Assembly (NCBI GenBank): GCA_913057515.1
Contig: CAJXOJ010000001.1
Span: 62,001-126,000, forward strand
DNA: 64,000 nt
DNA from: an uncultured Cycloclasticus sp.
GTDB taxonomy: Bacteria > Pseudomonadota > Gammaproteobacteria > Methylococcales > Cycloclasticaceae
Direction: 5' to 3'
Positions 18,016-27,288 of the stretch are shown one piece after another. The translations under genes and the position numbers were made by a program. Within the stretch, counting starts at the first letter, position 1, and every line of letters starts with the position of its first letter. Under the pieces are notes generated by a model. That model saw nothing but the letters and a program-made list of their open reading frames with translations. It did not search any database and was not told the DNA's origin.

Positions 18016-18896
18016 CGAATCACTGCATCTGCGGGTAGCCCGGGGGTTAATTTATGGCCCGGATTCTCTGTCAAATACAGCTTAACTGCATAGACCAACT
18101 TAACGCGCTCATCAGGTGTTTGTACCTCTTTGGGGGTAAATTCAGCGCGGGAGGCGATATAGCGCACGGTTGCGAAAAAAGGTTTGTCAGGAAAGGCATC
18201 GGTATAAATACGAGCTGGTAAGCCTAAACGTACCTTCCCAATCTGTTTTTCAGGCACGTAAACTTTCAGGTAAAGCCGGTCAAGATCAACAATATCAAAC
18301 AATGGGCTACCTGCCGCCACAATCTCACCTTCATCGACAATTCGGGTCGTAATTATTCCTTTTGCAGGGGCATGAATTGTTAGATCATCCTTTAAACTGA
18401 GCACCTCCTGGAGTGTTGCTGTGGAGACCCCGCATTGCGCCTTTGCTGCAGCCAGTTTTTCCTTAGCAACTTTCCATACTGACGTTGCCTGCTCGGCCTC
18501 TTGCTTACTCGCTGAATTTTTATGTTGCAGGCTTTGTAAGCGAGCTTGATCATGCCTGCTTTGTTTTTCAGATACCTCAGCCGCCCGGCATAAGGCTTCA
18601 GTCACATCAAGTCCTTTTTGGGCTTGTAATACTTTTGCATTGATTTGGGCATCATCTAGTTTAGCAAGAACTTGCCCTTTCTTAACCTCATCACCCTCAC
18701 GGGCTTTCAGCTCAGTAATTTTGCCCGCTACCTTGCCAGCTACCGTGTAATGATCACCTTCGATACGGCCATTCGCTTGAACAAGCCCCTCTGGCAAAGG
18801 CGTTACACGAAAAAATAACCACCAAACAGCAATACAAGCGGCCACAACTACCATCACAAGTGTTGAGGTCAGTATTTTCTTCATTAAATTACGCAT
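17976..18896 (-). CDS. HlyD-family membrane fusion protein of the ABC exporter (YbhG/YhiI-like)
   Basis: 306 aa. It has a single N-terminal membrane anchor (~8-28), then a lipoyl-like half (GRIEGDHYTVAGKVAGKITELKAREGDEVKKGQVLAKLD), a coiled coil (~85-150) and a beta-barrel segment ending KLTPGLPADAVIRWK. It would link the inner-membrane ABC complex to an outer-membrane channel, which is not encoded here. It is first gene of the exporter operon, with AAGGAAA just upstream of its ATG. Confidence 0.85.
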   Translation of the reverse strand: MRNLMKKILTSTLVMVVVAACIAVWWLFFRVTPLPEGLVQANGRIEGDHYTVAGKVAGKITELKAREGDEVKKGQVLAKLDDAQINAKVLQAQKGLDVTEALCRAAEVSEKQSRHDQARLQSLQHKNSASKQEAEQATSVWKVAKEKLAAAKAQCGVSTATLQEVLSLKDDLTIHAPAKGIITTRIVDEGEIVAAGSPLFDIVDLDRLYLKVYVPEKQIGKVRLGLPARIYTDAFPDKPFFATVRYIASRAEFTPKEVQTPDERVKLVYAVKLYLTENPGHKLTPGLPADAVIRWKEGIEWEKPHW

Positions 18897-19153
18897 TATT
18901 TTCCTTTATTTATAGTTCATCCATTGCCCACCTATGCCAAAACCGCATTACAATAGCAGTTAAATGATTATATTCACCTAGTGTCCTCAAGCTTTTTGCA
19001 TCCTACACTTCTGTGTTATTTAGACAGCCTATTCCCATAACCACACCTGTTTACCCTTAAAGCCCCCTCATCCTATTTAATACTATTATTACATCACAGC
19101 AACCTGTTTACTCTGTTTGCTCTCGATCTAACTAATATTGCCGAACCTATCAC

Positions 19154-19698
19154 TTAACCTAAGTTATTAACCCCTCGCTCTGTGCTTAACAGCCATTCCT
19201 GACGCGCAGCCTCAGCTTGTGCGGTTGCTTTATCTGCCTTAGCTTGAGCAAGCCCAACATCATCAACCGATGTCAGGACTTTGGGCAGTAGTCAGCTCAA
19301 TCACTTTTCTGTATCTCTTGCTGTTTTTGCCAAGCTTTTAGCCGCACTATAATTTGCGTTAGCCATATTAATTTCTTGTAGATGGCTACCCGCTTTGAGG
19401 CGAGCAACAACGTATTGCTGCCCCTCAAGCAAGACCTGAGCTTGGGCCAGTTGCGCATCTAACAATTCGGTATCCAAAGCAGCTAACAGTTGATCCTCTT
19501 TATCTCTATCACCTTCGTGCGCCAAAATCTTAGCAATATGCTCAGAGTCATTAACCGTTAATTGAACTTCACGCATGCCTCTTCTCCCATAAAGGGTAAG
19601 CTCTGTAGGTGCCTTGAAAACTTGCTGTGTATTAAAAATAAACTACGACAGTCATCAGTAATAGCAATAAAGAAACGCCAGTAATAACTTTTTTTCAT
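19154..19698 (-). pseudogene. Decayed HlyD-family membrane fusion gene
   Basis: Three pieces of one HlyD-like protein lie in different frames on the minus strand. First is an N-terminal membrane segment from MKKSYYWRFF (start 19698). Next is a middle piece (19301-19576) with KILAHEGDRDKEDQLLAALD and LAQAQVLLEGQQYVVARLKAG, resembling the lipoyl/coiled-coil part. Last is a tail with VDDVGLAQAKADKATAQAEA, stopping at 19154. At least two frame changes or deletions separate them, and the beta-barrel region is missing. It lies just upstream of the intact exporter operon, so it may be a decayed duplicate or an older exporter subunit. Confidence 0.7.
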
Positions 19699-19786
19699 AT
19701 TGGCTGCACCTGATTTTTTTAATAATATATCATGACGTAAGAGGTTCCCAGTCAAGTAGCGCCTTAATATTAACAGCCCTTTTTAA

Positions 19787-20821
19787 ATGGATACATTAAA
19801 TCTCTCAATCCTCCTTGTTATTTTCATGGTAGGTCTTTTTGACTTTACCAATGGCTTCCATGATGCCGCAGATATGGTGGCAACTGCTATTGCATCACAC
19901 TTAATGAGCCCTGCTATAGCAATATCCATTGTGTGTGTTTTCACCTTTATTGCACCCTTTGTTGTTGGTTTAACTGTTGCCGACACCGTGGGAACATTTA
20001 TTAATATTCAAGGCGCTTCTCAACATACTGCCCAAAGCGTTGTTCTTGGTGCTTTGTTAGCAGCTATCTGCTTTAACCTAGCCACTTGGTGGCTAGGTTA
20101 TCCATCTTCATCCTCTAATTCTCTGGCTGGTGGGCTTGTTGGCGCAGGGCTATATGCTGTCGGCACCGAAAAAATAAATTGGGGTATTAACGCACTGAGC
20201 AGTGGCCATTTAGACGGTTTAATGAAGATCGTCGTTGGTTTATTTGCTTCCCCATTTATGGGCTTTGTGATTGGTTTTTTTGTTATGAAAGCAGTCATGA
20301 GGCTCCTAAAGCGTTTAACCATTAAAGCAAACACCTGGCTAAAGTACTCACAGTATCTCAGCATTGCTTGGCTCGGCTTTACACATGGTGCAAATGACGC
20401 ACAGAAAGGTATGGCTATTATCGGCATGATGTTACTAGCCTCTGGAAACAATCAGGTGTTCAACATCCCCATATGGGCTATTTTTTGGTGTGCATCTGCC
20501 ATTACTTTAGGCACAATGTTTGGCGGCTGGAGAATAATCAAAACATTGGGTTACAGACTTTTCAGAGTCACCCCCGCACACTCGGTCGCCAACCAAATTG
20601 GCGCCGCAATTGTTAACACCCTAGCGACAAGCATTGGTGCGCCCACGTCTACAACTCAAATTGTAACAGCAACATTACTCGGTAACGGGGCAGCAAGAAA
20701 ACCGCTACACGTTAAGTGGCAAACTGCGTTGGGGATTTTTTCAGGCTGGTGGGTTAATATTCCCGCTACGATTATATTAGGGTGGTTATTTTGTTTTCTT
20801 TTCAATTTACTTTGGAGCTAA
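19787..20821 (+). CDS. Low-affinity inorganic phosphate transporter, Pit family
   Basis: 344-aa membrane protein of the PHO4/Pit family. The duplicated family signatures are present: DFTNGFHDAADMVATAI near the N-terminus and FTHGANDAQKGMAIIGM around residues 198-214. About ten membrane segments are expected. It carries phosphate-metal complexes driven by protons or sodium. It is directly followed by a DUF47 gene (TAA then ATG with no gap), the common pit-DUF47 pair. The first motif reads GFHDAAD rather than the usual GxHDxAN, which fits the family but is slightly unusual. Confidence 0.88.
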   Translation: MDTLNLSILLVIFMVGLFDFTNGFHDAADMVATAIASHLMSPAIAISIVCVFTFIAPFVVGLTVADTVGTFINIQGASQHTAQSVVLGALLAAICFNLATWWLGYPSSSSNSLAGGLVGAGLYAVGTEKINWGINALSSGHLDGLMKIVVGLFASPFMGFVIGFFVMKAVMRLLKRLTIKANTWLKYSQYLSIAWLGFTHGANDAQKGMAIIGMMLLASGNNQVFNIPIWAIFWCASAITLGTMFGGWRIIKTLGYRLFRVTPAHSVANQIGAAIVNTLATSIGAPTSTTQIVTATLLGNGAARKPLHVKWQTALGIFSGWWVNIPATIILGWLFCFLFNLLWS

Positions 20822-21445
20822 ATGATGAACTTTATACATAAATATATTCTTCCAAAAGAGGTTGATTTTAATGCCGTAATTTTGAAGCAAGCAAGTGTTA
20901 CCAGAAAAATCGTTTCATATATCCAAAAAGCTTGTTTTAAAAATGACATTTCAACTTTAGACCTTATTACCGAAGAGGTAGCATTCGCACGCGACCTAAA
21001 GACTCAAAACATGAAACAATTGCTTGATGTACTTATTACACCCTACGATAAGGAGTCCATTTTTAGAATCATCACCCAACTGGACTGGATAGCACTTAGT
21101 GTTAAGCACTTTCATCTAGAAATAGTTGAATACAAACTTCAATCACTTGAAGACTACCAAACTATTGCCGAAAAGTTATTAGACATGTCTAACCTACTGG
21201 AAAATGGCATCGGCCAACTGCCGGCACAAAATCTAACTTTAATTAACAGTAATATTGATCAAATAGTTGAGCTATATGACCAGGTAATCTCTGCGTGTGC
21301 AAAAGCAAGCGCCGAATTACTACAACACAATGATTTGGTTACAATCATTCGCGGTAAGGATGTTATTTTGCAACTTAAAGAAATTGCTAAGAGAATACAT
21401 GTCGCAGCCAATACATTAGAAGACATGGCTATTAAGGTTGTTTAG
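20822..21445 (+). CDS. DUF47/PhoU-like phosphate transport accessory protein
   Basis: 207-aa all-helical protein of the DUF47 (TIGR00153-like) family, distantly related to PhoU. It contains no signal peptide or membrane segment. It begins at the base after the Pit stop, so the two are co-translated; such pairs are thought to gate or regulate Pit transport. The transcript end is not obvious. A weak CCCC-AGGC-GGGG hairpin follows the stop at about 21450-21465, about 140 bp before the CRISPR array end. Confidence 0.82.
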   Translation: MMNFIHKYILPKEVDFNAVILKQASVTRKIVSYIQKACFKNDISTLDLITEEVAFARDLKTQNMKQLLDVLITPYDKESIFRIITQLDWIALSVKHFHLEIVEYKLQSLEDYQTIAEKLLDMSNLLENGIGQLPAQNLTLINSNIDQIVELYDQVISACAKASAELLQHNDLVTIIRGKDVILQLKEIAKRIHVAANTLEDMAIKVV

Positions 21446-21604
21446 TTAAACCCCAGGCGGGGCTTTCCGAAGGTACCAAAATGGTGACGATGCACTAGTC
21501 ATACTTAACCAAACAAACCGATCCACTATAGAAAAACAACGAAGTAGACATACTACACCCTTACTTCATTACAGATGAATGCATTATCTGTTCCTCTTAC
21601 TGGG

Positions 21605-21633
21605 CGGGTCATCCCTACGCATGTGGGGAACAC
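21605..21633 (-). repeat. Orphan type I-E-like CRISPR repeat fossil
   Basis: On the minus strand this 29-mer begins GTGTTCCCCAC and ends GGGATGACCCG, with a CCCCAC/GTAGGG stem (one mismatch) and a 4-nt ATGC loop. That is the form and length of widely seen type I-E repeats (GTGTTCCCC...GGGGATGAACCG). Its first three bases overlap the degenerate terminal type I-F repeat (21631-21658). No second copy is found one repeat-spacer unit (about 61 bp) further out. Recognition is from memory of I-E consensus sequences. Confidence 0.7.
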
Positions 21634-24600
21634 TTAAGCTGCCTGTGCGGCAGTGAACACATCAAAGCATCATGGCACCTAAGCGGCTTTTTTCTAAGCT
21701 GCCTGTGCGGCAGTGAACTAACTTGTAGGGCTGAATCTATACCAATAAAGTTTCTAAGCTGCCTGTGCGGCAGTGAACTGGGGCCGTGCAGATTTAGCCA
21801 GCATATTAATTTTCTAAGCTGCCTGTGCGGCAGTGAACCAAAACACCCAGCGTTAGCACCTATAACGATTTTTCTAAGCTGCCTGTGCGGCAGTGAACTT
21901 GCGTTGGCTTCTACGTTGTCGAACGGGTCTTTTCTAAGCTGCCTGTGCGGCAGTGAACTCTTTGTACGTTCCTTTTTTTGAGAAAATATATTTCTAAGCT
22001 GCCTGTGCGGCAGTGAACCTCTACGGCTTGCGATCGATTCATGGGTATTATTTCTAAGCTGCCTGTGCGGCAGTGAACAGAAGCAGGCGGTAGAAAAGAA
22101 TTCACAAACATTTCTAAGCTGCCTGTGCGGCAGTGAACAAGCTAATGAGGATTAGTCTTTGATTACCAAGTTTCTAAGCTGCCTGTGCGGCAGTGAACCC
22201 ATCGAGTGTGACATAGCTGTATTTTTTATCTTTCTAAGCTGCCTGTGCGGCAGTGAACAGATGGGAGTGAGTGTATTTCTGATTTGTCGCTTTCTAAGCT
22301 GCCTGTGCGGCAGTGAACATCGCCAAACGTAGCATCAGAATCCAACGCAGTTTCTAAGCTGCCTGTGCGGCAGTGAACCCAGAATAAGGCTAAGGCAAGC
22401 GCAGCCGCAATTTCTAAGCTGCCTGTGCGGCAGTGAACTTAGCATAGAGCCGCAGCCACGTAGCAAAAATTTTCTAAGCTGCCTGTGCGGCAGTGAACTT
22501 CATGGCTATGCTTTTGCGTTGTATGATTTTTTTCTAAGCTGCCTGTGCGGCAGTGAACAACAAAAGCCCAGCTTTTTGATCTACAAGCGTTTTCTAAGCT
22601 GCCTGTGCGGCAGTGAACGGTCTGAGGCTGTTTTTGGTGAATATAAAGATTTTCTAAGCTGCCTGTGCGGCAGTGAACAAAGGGTGGTCTTGATGATTTA
22701 CGTAAGGCTATTTCTAAGCTGCCTGTGCGGCAGTGAACTAACAACATTTGTTATTTTTAAATACTTCGGATTTCTAAGCTGCCTGTGCGGCAGTGAACGA
22801 AAACGTATTAGGCTCGCGCAAAAAACGAATTTTCTAAGCTGCCTGTGCGGCAGTGAACCAAACGATGTAGCTATTAATAAGATTGTTACATTTCTAAGCT
22901 GCCTGTGCGGCAGTGAACGGATTTCTTCATTGTCAGAAGGCCATACGCCATTTCTAAGCTGCCTGTGCGGCAGTGAACGTTTAGACACAATCGAAGCGGC
23001 TCTAAATCGTTTTCTAAGCTGCCTGTGCGGCAGTGAACAATGGGGTGATATGGGTGCTGTTGGTTATGAATTTCTAAGCTGCCTGTGCGGCAGTGAACCA
23101 ACAGATAGTGAACTAGTCAAAGATAGTGTTTTTCTAAGCTGCCTGTGCGGCAGTGAACGCTAAGCGGTATGAGAACTTCAAGCAGATTAATTTCTAAGCT
23201 GCCTGTGCGGCAGTGAACTGAACATGGCCGATTGCACTAGAAACCCTTGTTTTCTAAGCTGCCTGTGCGGCAGTGAACTGATTTATGGTTCGCATTCGGC
23301 ACATCGGCATTTTCTAAGCTGCCTGTGCGGCAGTGAACCTGGGTAGTAAGAACGCGGCGAATATGGTGATTTTCTAAGCTGCCTGTGCGGCAGTGAACGT
23401 GAAAATAACCCCGTGGACATACAACGCAAATTTCTAAGCTGCCTGTGCGGCAGTGAACGATAATTTACACCGATTACGCACCGCTTTTCATTTCTAAGCT
23501 GCCTGTGCGGCAGTGAACAATATGAGGCAACGCAGATAGTAGCGAAACGATTTCTAAGCTGCCTGTGCGGCAGTGAACGGGGCGATGCCGCTTAGGCGTG
23601 TTGCTCGTAGTTTCTAAGCTGCCTGTGCGGCAGTGAACTAAACACACTCGCCAAGTCCGTTGGAGTATGATTTCTAAGCTGCCTGTGCGGCAGTGAACAG
23701 CGAGTACCTAAAGACCTTGCCGCAATGGATTTTCTAAGCTGCCTGTGCGGCAGTGAACTTAAAATCACCTTGTGCAAAGGCGTGTTTAGCTTTCTAAGCT
23801 GCCTGTGCGGCAGTGAACATCTAGAAGACACAGAAGGTTGTATATTAGTCTTTCTAAGCTGCCTGTGCGGCAGTGAACGCATTTGATGTGTCGTTAGGTG
23901 CGGGTAAAGCTTTCTAAGCTGCCTGTGCGGCAGTGAACATTTCTGATGTGGAAGTAATGGCTAATACGTATTTCTAAGCTGCCTGTGCGGCAGTGAACGA
24001 GGATGATGAGTTGTTTCATTCGTTGATTAATTTCTAAGCTGCCTGTGCGGCAGTGAACACTCAAAAGCGTTTGGCTCATACTTCCGCAAATTTCTAAGCT
24101 GCCCGTGCGGCAGTGAACGAGCCGTTAGCGACTAGCGCCTGTGGTGTACATTTCTAAGCTGCCTGTGCGGCAGTGAACGAAAGCAACGCACGTTATATGC
24201 GCGAACTGGTTTTCTAAGCTGCCTGTGCGGCAGTGAACATTTAAGCGTGTCGAGTGTTTTAGATATTCAATTTCTAAGCTGCCTGTGCGGCAGTGAACAT
24301 ATGAAAAAAACAGACTTCCCGTTCATCAAATTTCTAAGCTGCCTGTGCGGCAGTGAACAAGCAGCCCTCAGAAGCGCGCCTATTTGATATTTTCTAAGCT
24401 GCCTGTGCGGCAGTGAACTTTTCTATATACAGTATCATCACACAAACTCCTTTCTAAGCTGCCTGTGCGGCAGTGAACACATTTATCCCTTATTCATTGG
24501 CTTAACGATCTTTCTAAGCTGCCTGTGCGGCAGTGAACTTAGACGGTGTAGTTTCAGAAGTAGAAGAAGTTTTCTAAGCTGCCTGTGCGGCAGTGAACTA

Positions 24601-26518
24601 TTTTGAAAGATATCCGGCCAAGCCAGTTAATTTCTAAGCTGCCTGTGCGGCAGTGAACTATGTCTATGAGTTTCAAACGCCATAATTGAATTTCTAAGCT
24701 GCCTGTGCGGCAGTGAACTTTATTCCGTGTCAAGTTCCCCAATGTTAAATTTTCTAAGCTGCCTGTGCGGCAGTGAACGGGGAGCCATTCACTTTCATTT
24801 AGCAGTCCATTTTCTAAGCTGCCTGTGCGGCAGTGAACAATTCTGAGTTATCCACAGGCCAAAGTAAAGATTTCTAAGCTGCCTGTGCGGCAGTGAACCG
24901 CAATTTATTGTAGAAGCGCATCATTCCATTTTTCTAAGCTGCCTGTGCGGCAGTGAACTAACCCTTAATGCATTTGTAATGAACTTTGTTTTTCTAAGCT
25001 GCCTGTGCGGCAGTGAACTGAAGCAACAAACGATGGCAGCCTAGATGTTTTTTCTAAGCTGCCTGTGCGGCAGTGAACCGTGGATTGTTGGGGCTGGATG
25101 ATGCCTGAGCTTTCTAAGCTGCCTGTGCGGCAGTGAACACAAAAAACGAAACAACGCCCGTTTAGTTGATTTTCTAAGCTGCCTGTGCGGCAGTGAACTA
25201 TGTCTATGAGTTTCCAGAGCCATAATTGAGTTTCTAAGCTGCCTGTGCGGCAGTGAACGTTAGTAGGCTGCTGTGTACCTGCCTCGTTTATTTCTAAGCT
25301 GCCTGTGCGGCAGTGAACAAAATGTGAGCGGCAAAACGCTTTGCGTTTAGTTTCTAAGCTGCCTGTGCGGCAGTGAACGTAAAATAATATTTACTAAGCT
25401 CGATATGGTATTTCTAAGCTGCCTGTGCGGCAGTGAACCTCGGCCTCAGCATCGCTACCACCATACGAGCTTTCTAAGCTGCCTGTGCGGCAGTGAACGC
25501 GTACTCCCACCAACGCCATCTCTAGTTACATTTCTAAGCTGCCTGTGCGGCAGTGAACGCGGCTTTTAGTTCGGCTATCTCAATCTTAAATTTCTAAGCT
25601 GCCTGTGCGGCAGTGAACAATATTACGGGGTTGCGGCCACGGTTTAGCAATTTCTAAGCTGCCTGTGCGGCAGTGAACAATACAAAGACCACTAACGCCA
25701 TAGCTAAATTTTTCTAAGCTGCCTGTGCGGCAGTGAACCCGAGGAGACCACTGAGACAGCCCCAGATCTTTTTCTAAGCTGCCTGTGCGGCAGTGAACTT
25801 GTGGATTTGCAAGCAAACGCGTATTCAGAATTTCTAAGCTGCCTGTGCGGCAGTGAACAGCAAGTGCTAACGCCCAAGCAAAGAGCGCAATTTCTAAGCT
25901 GCCTGTGCGGCAGTGAACAGGGGGCTGCGGTCACGGGATTACCATTCTGTTTTCTAAGCTGCCTGTGCGGCAGTGAACGTTTGGATCGGTGGCCGATAAA
26001 ATGAGCGCTTTTTCTAAGCTGCCTGTGCGGCAGTGAACTCTACGTAAGTAATTTCTGTGACTGATTGAACTTTCTAAGCTGCCTGTGCGGCAGTGAACGG
26101 GACGATGCCGCTGAGCCGCATTGCGAAAATTTTCTAAGCTGCCTGTGCGGCAGTGAACATAACCGACTTTTTAGTACAGCTAAACCTCGTTTTCTAAGCT
26201 GCCTGTGCGGCAGTGAACCTCTTTCTATGTGCTTTAGTAAAGAGCTTATATTTCTAAGCTGCCTGTGCGGCAGTGAACCTTGGGTGTTTTATTTGTTAGT
26301 GCGCTGCTTTTTTCTAAGCTGCCTGTGCGGCAGTGAACATGCCAGCCAGTGTTTCTCGGTTGAAAATATTTTTCTAAGCTGCCTGTGCGGCAGTGAACGG
26401 ACGAACGACTTGTTATGCCTGGCGATGTATTTTCTAAGCTGCCTGTGCGGCAGTGAACATATTGTAGGTGTTGTTGATATGTATGGTAGATTTCTAAGCT
26501 GCCTGTGCGGCAGTGAAC
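21631..26518 (-). CRISPR. Type I-F CRISPR array, 82 repeats and 81 spacers
   Basis: The 28-nt repeat recurs at an exact 60-nt period, so every spacer is 32 nt. Read on the minus strand the repeat starts GTTCACTGCC, forms hairpin CTGCC-GCACA-GGCAG and ends in CTTAGAAA, the 8-nt 5' handle left by Cas6f. The leader-side end is at 26518, next to the cas operon. The trailer end is at 21631, where the last repeat (21631-21658) differs at 4 of its 28 bases. Apart from that one, the only variant I saw is a T-to-C change at 24104 in the loop, which leaves the stem intact. Spacer pairs 24659-24690/25199-25230 and 23579-23610/26099-26130 are related to each other. Confidence 0.98.
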
Positions 26519-26640
26519 AGCAGTATAAAGCACAAAAAATAAGTTACAACAATCAGTTAGGCGCTATTTTCACAATAGCCCTATATTTTCCTACCTAGCT
26601 GTAACTCTATGATTTTATTAGATTGTTAAAGAACCTTAAA
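26519..26640 (-). promoter_or_regulatory. CRISPR leader
   Basis: AT-rich sequence immediately before the leader-proximal repeat, on the cas-gene side. On the minus strand a TTTATACT box lies within about 12 bases of the first repeat. A site matching 8 of 9 specified bases of the IHF consensus (AATCATAGAGTTA, 26602-26614) lies 84-96 bp upstream. IHF-assisted spacer integration is known for type I-F leaders, so the site is plausible but unproven. The outer boundary is approximate; 26641-26803 beyond it shows no gene. Confidence 0.6.
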
Positions 26641-26803
26641 AACTTTGGTCAATAGACCGTTTAATCACTCAACAAATTTCGTGCCCATTCTGGTAATGCT
26701 GGCACTTTAAACTTTAATTATTCCTTTCCCATTACTTACTTCTGCTATTTGTTTAAATATCTATATTGCTCTGGTAAATACGGATAAAGCTGCTTGGCTT
26801 TTC

Positions 26804-27219
26804 TCAACGGTTTCCCCTCTTTTTTTCTATAAACTCTCCGTTATTAAATACCCCAATTGTTATGGTGTTATCTGTATCAATCTTCTCCATATAACCAAGG
26901 TGTTCTGCTGATGCTTGATAACGAATTGCGCTATGGGTTACTTCGCCGCTTAACAGGTCCGCCTCTCGATCCTTTTTTAAGGATTGAAAAACACTGCCTG
27001 GCTCAACAAGGTTACTCAAAACGGGGATGTTTTGATGGTCGTTAGCCCAGCTGTTATAGCAAGTAAAATACCGGGGGCTAAAGTAGCTGATACCTTACGG
27101 CCAAGATCAGCCCCATATTCAACTTGCTCTGTGGTGCTACAGTGAAACCGCTTGGCCGTAGGTTCTGCCGACTGCATCAACTCTGCTTGCAGGCGAATGG
27201 GGGATGCTGCTTTTGCCAT
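26804..27219 (-). pseudogene. ParD-like antitoxin gene broken by one frameshift
   Basis: Two overlapping frames together read as one small protein. The first part, from ATG 27219, gives MAKAASPIRLQAELMQSAEP and EQVEYGADLGRKVSATL, typical of ParD-like antitoxins of type II systems. It runs into TGA at 27016-27018. The next frame continues from that point with VEPGSVFQSLKKDREADLLS, VTHSAIRYQASAEHLGY and FNNGEFIEKK, matching the usual C-terminal half of the longer members. A single -1 change at a TTTT tract joins them. No toxin gene is adjacent. Either the gene is dead or, less likely, the TTTT is a programmed slip site. It sits between the CRISPR leader and cas6f. Confidence 0.6.
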
Positions 27220-27244
27220 ATTTTCACATTGTTTTTTGCTACAC

Positions 27245-27283
27245 ACACTCAGCATTGCTGCCGATTGCTACAATGCTGAGTGT
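27245..27283. repeat. Perfect 13-bp inverted repeat downstream of cas6f
   Basis: ACACTCAGCATTG (27245-27257) and CAATGCTGAGTGT (27271-27283) are exact complements around a 13-nt loop. The hairpin begins 5 bases past the cas6f stop. It lacks an immediate T-run on the minus strand, so it may be a transcript-stabilising or pausing hairpin at the end of the cas operon, an operator for the antitoxin-like gene, or a remnant of a mobile unit. No other copy was noticed in the window. Confidence 0.7.
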
Positions 27284-27288
27284 TCACG

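Noticed and set aside
21446-21604. Second attachment copy of the tRNA-Lys 3' end at the far side of the defence block
   Set aside because: I compared this stretch with the tRNA T-arm and acceptor sequence and saw no match, so an integrated element with tRNA att sites is not supported.
25499-25710. Possible third related spacer pair (25499-25530 and 25679-25710 share AACGCCAT)
   Set aside because: The shared core is short and offset by two bases within the spacers; with 81 spacers this can arise by chance.
21911-26598. Many open frames through the CRISPR array on both strands, with repeated peptides such as FLSCLCGSE or VHCRTGSLE
   Set aside because: The 60-nt period is a multiple of three and the repeat lacks stops in these frames, so the frames are a by-product of repeat geometry, not proteins.
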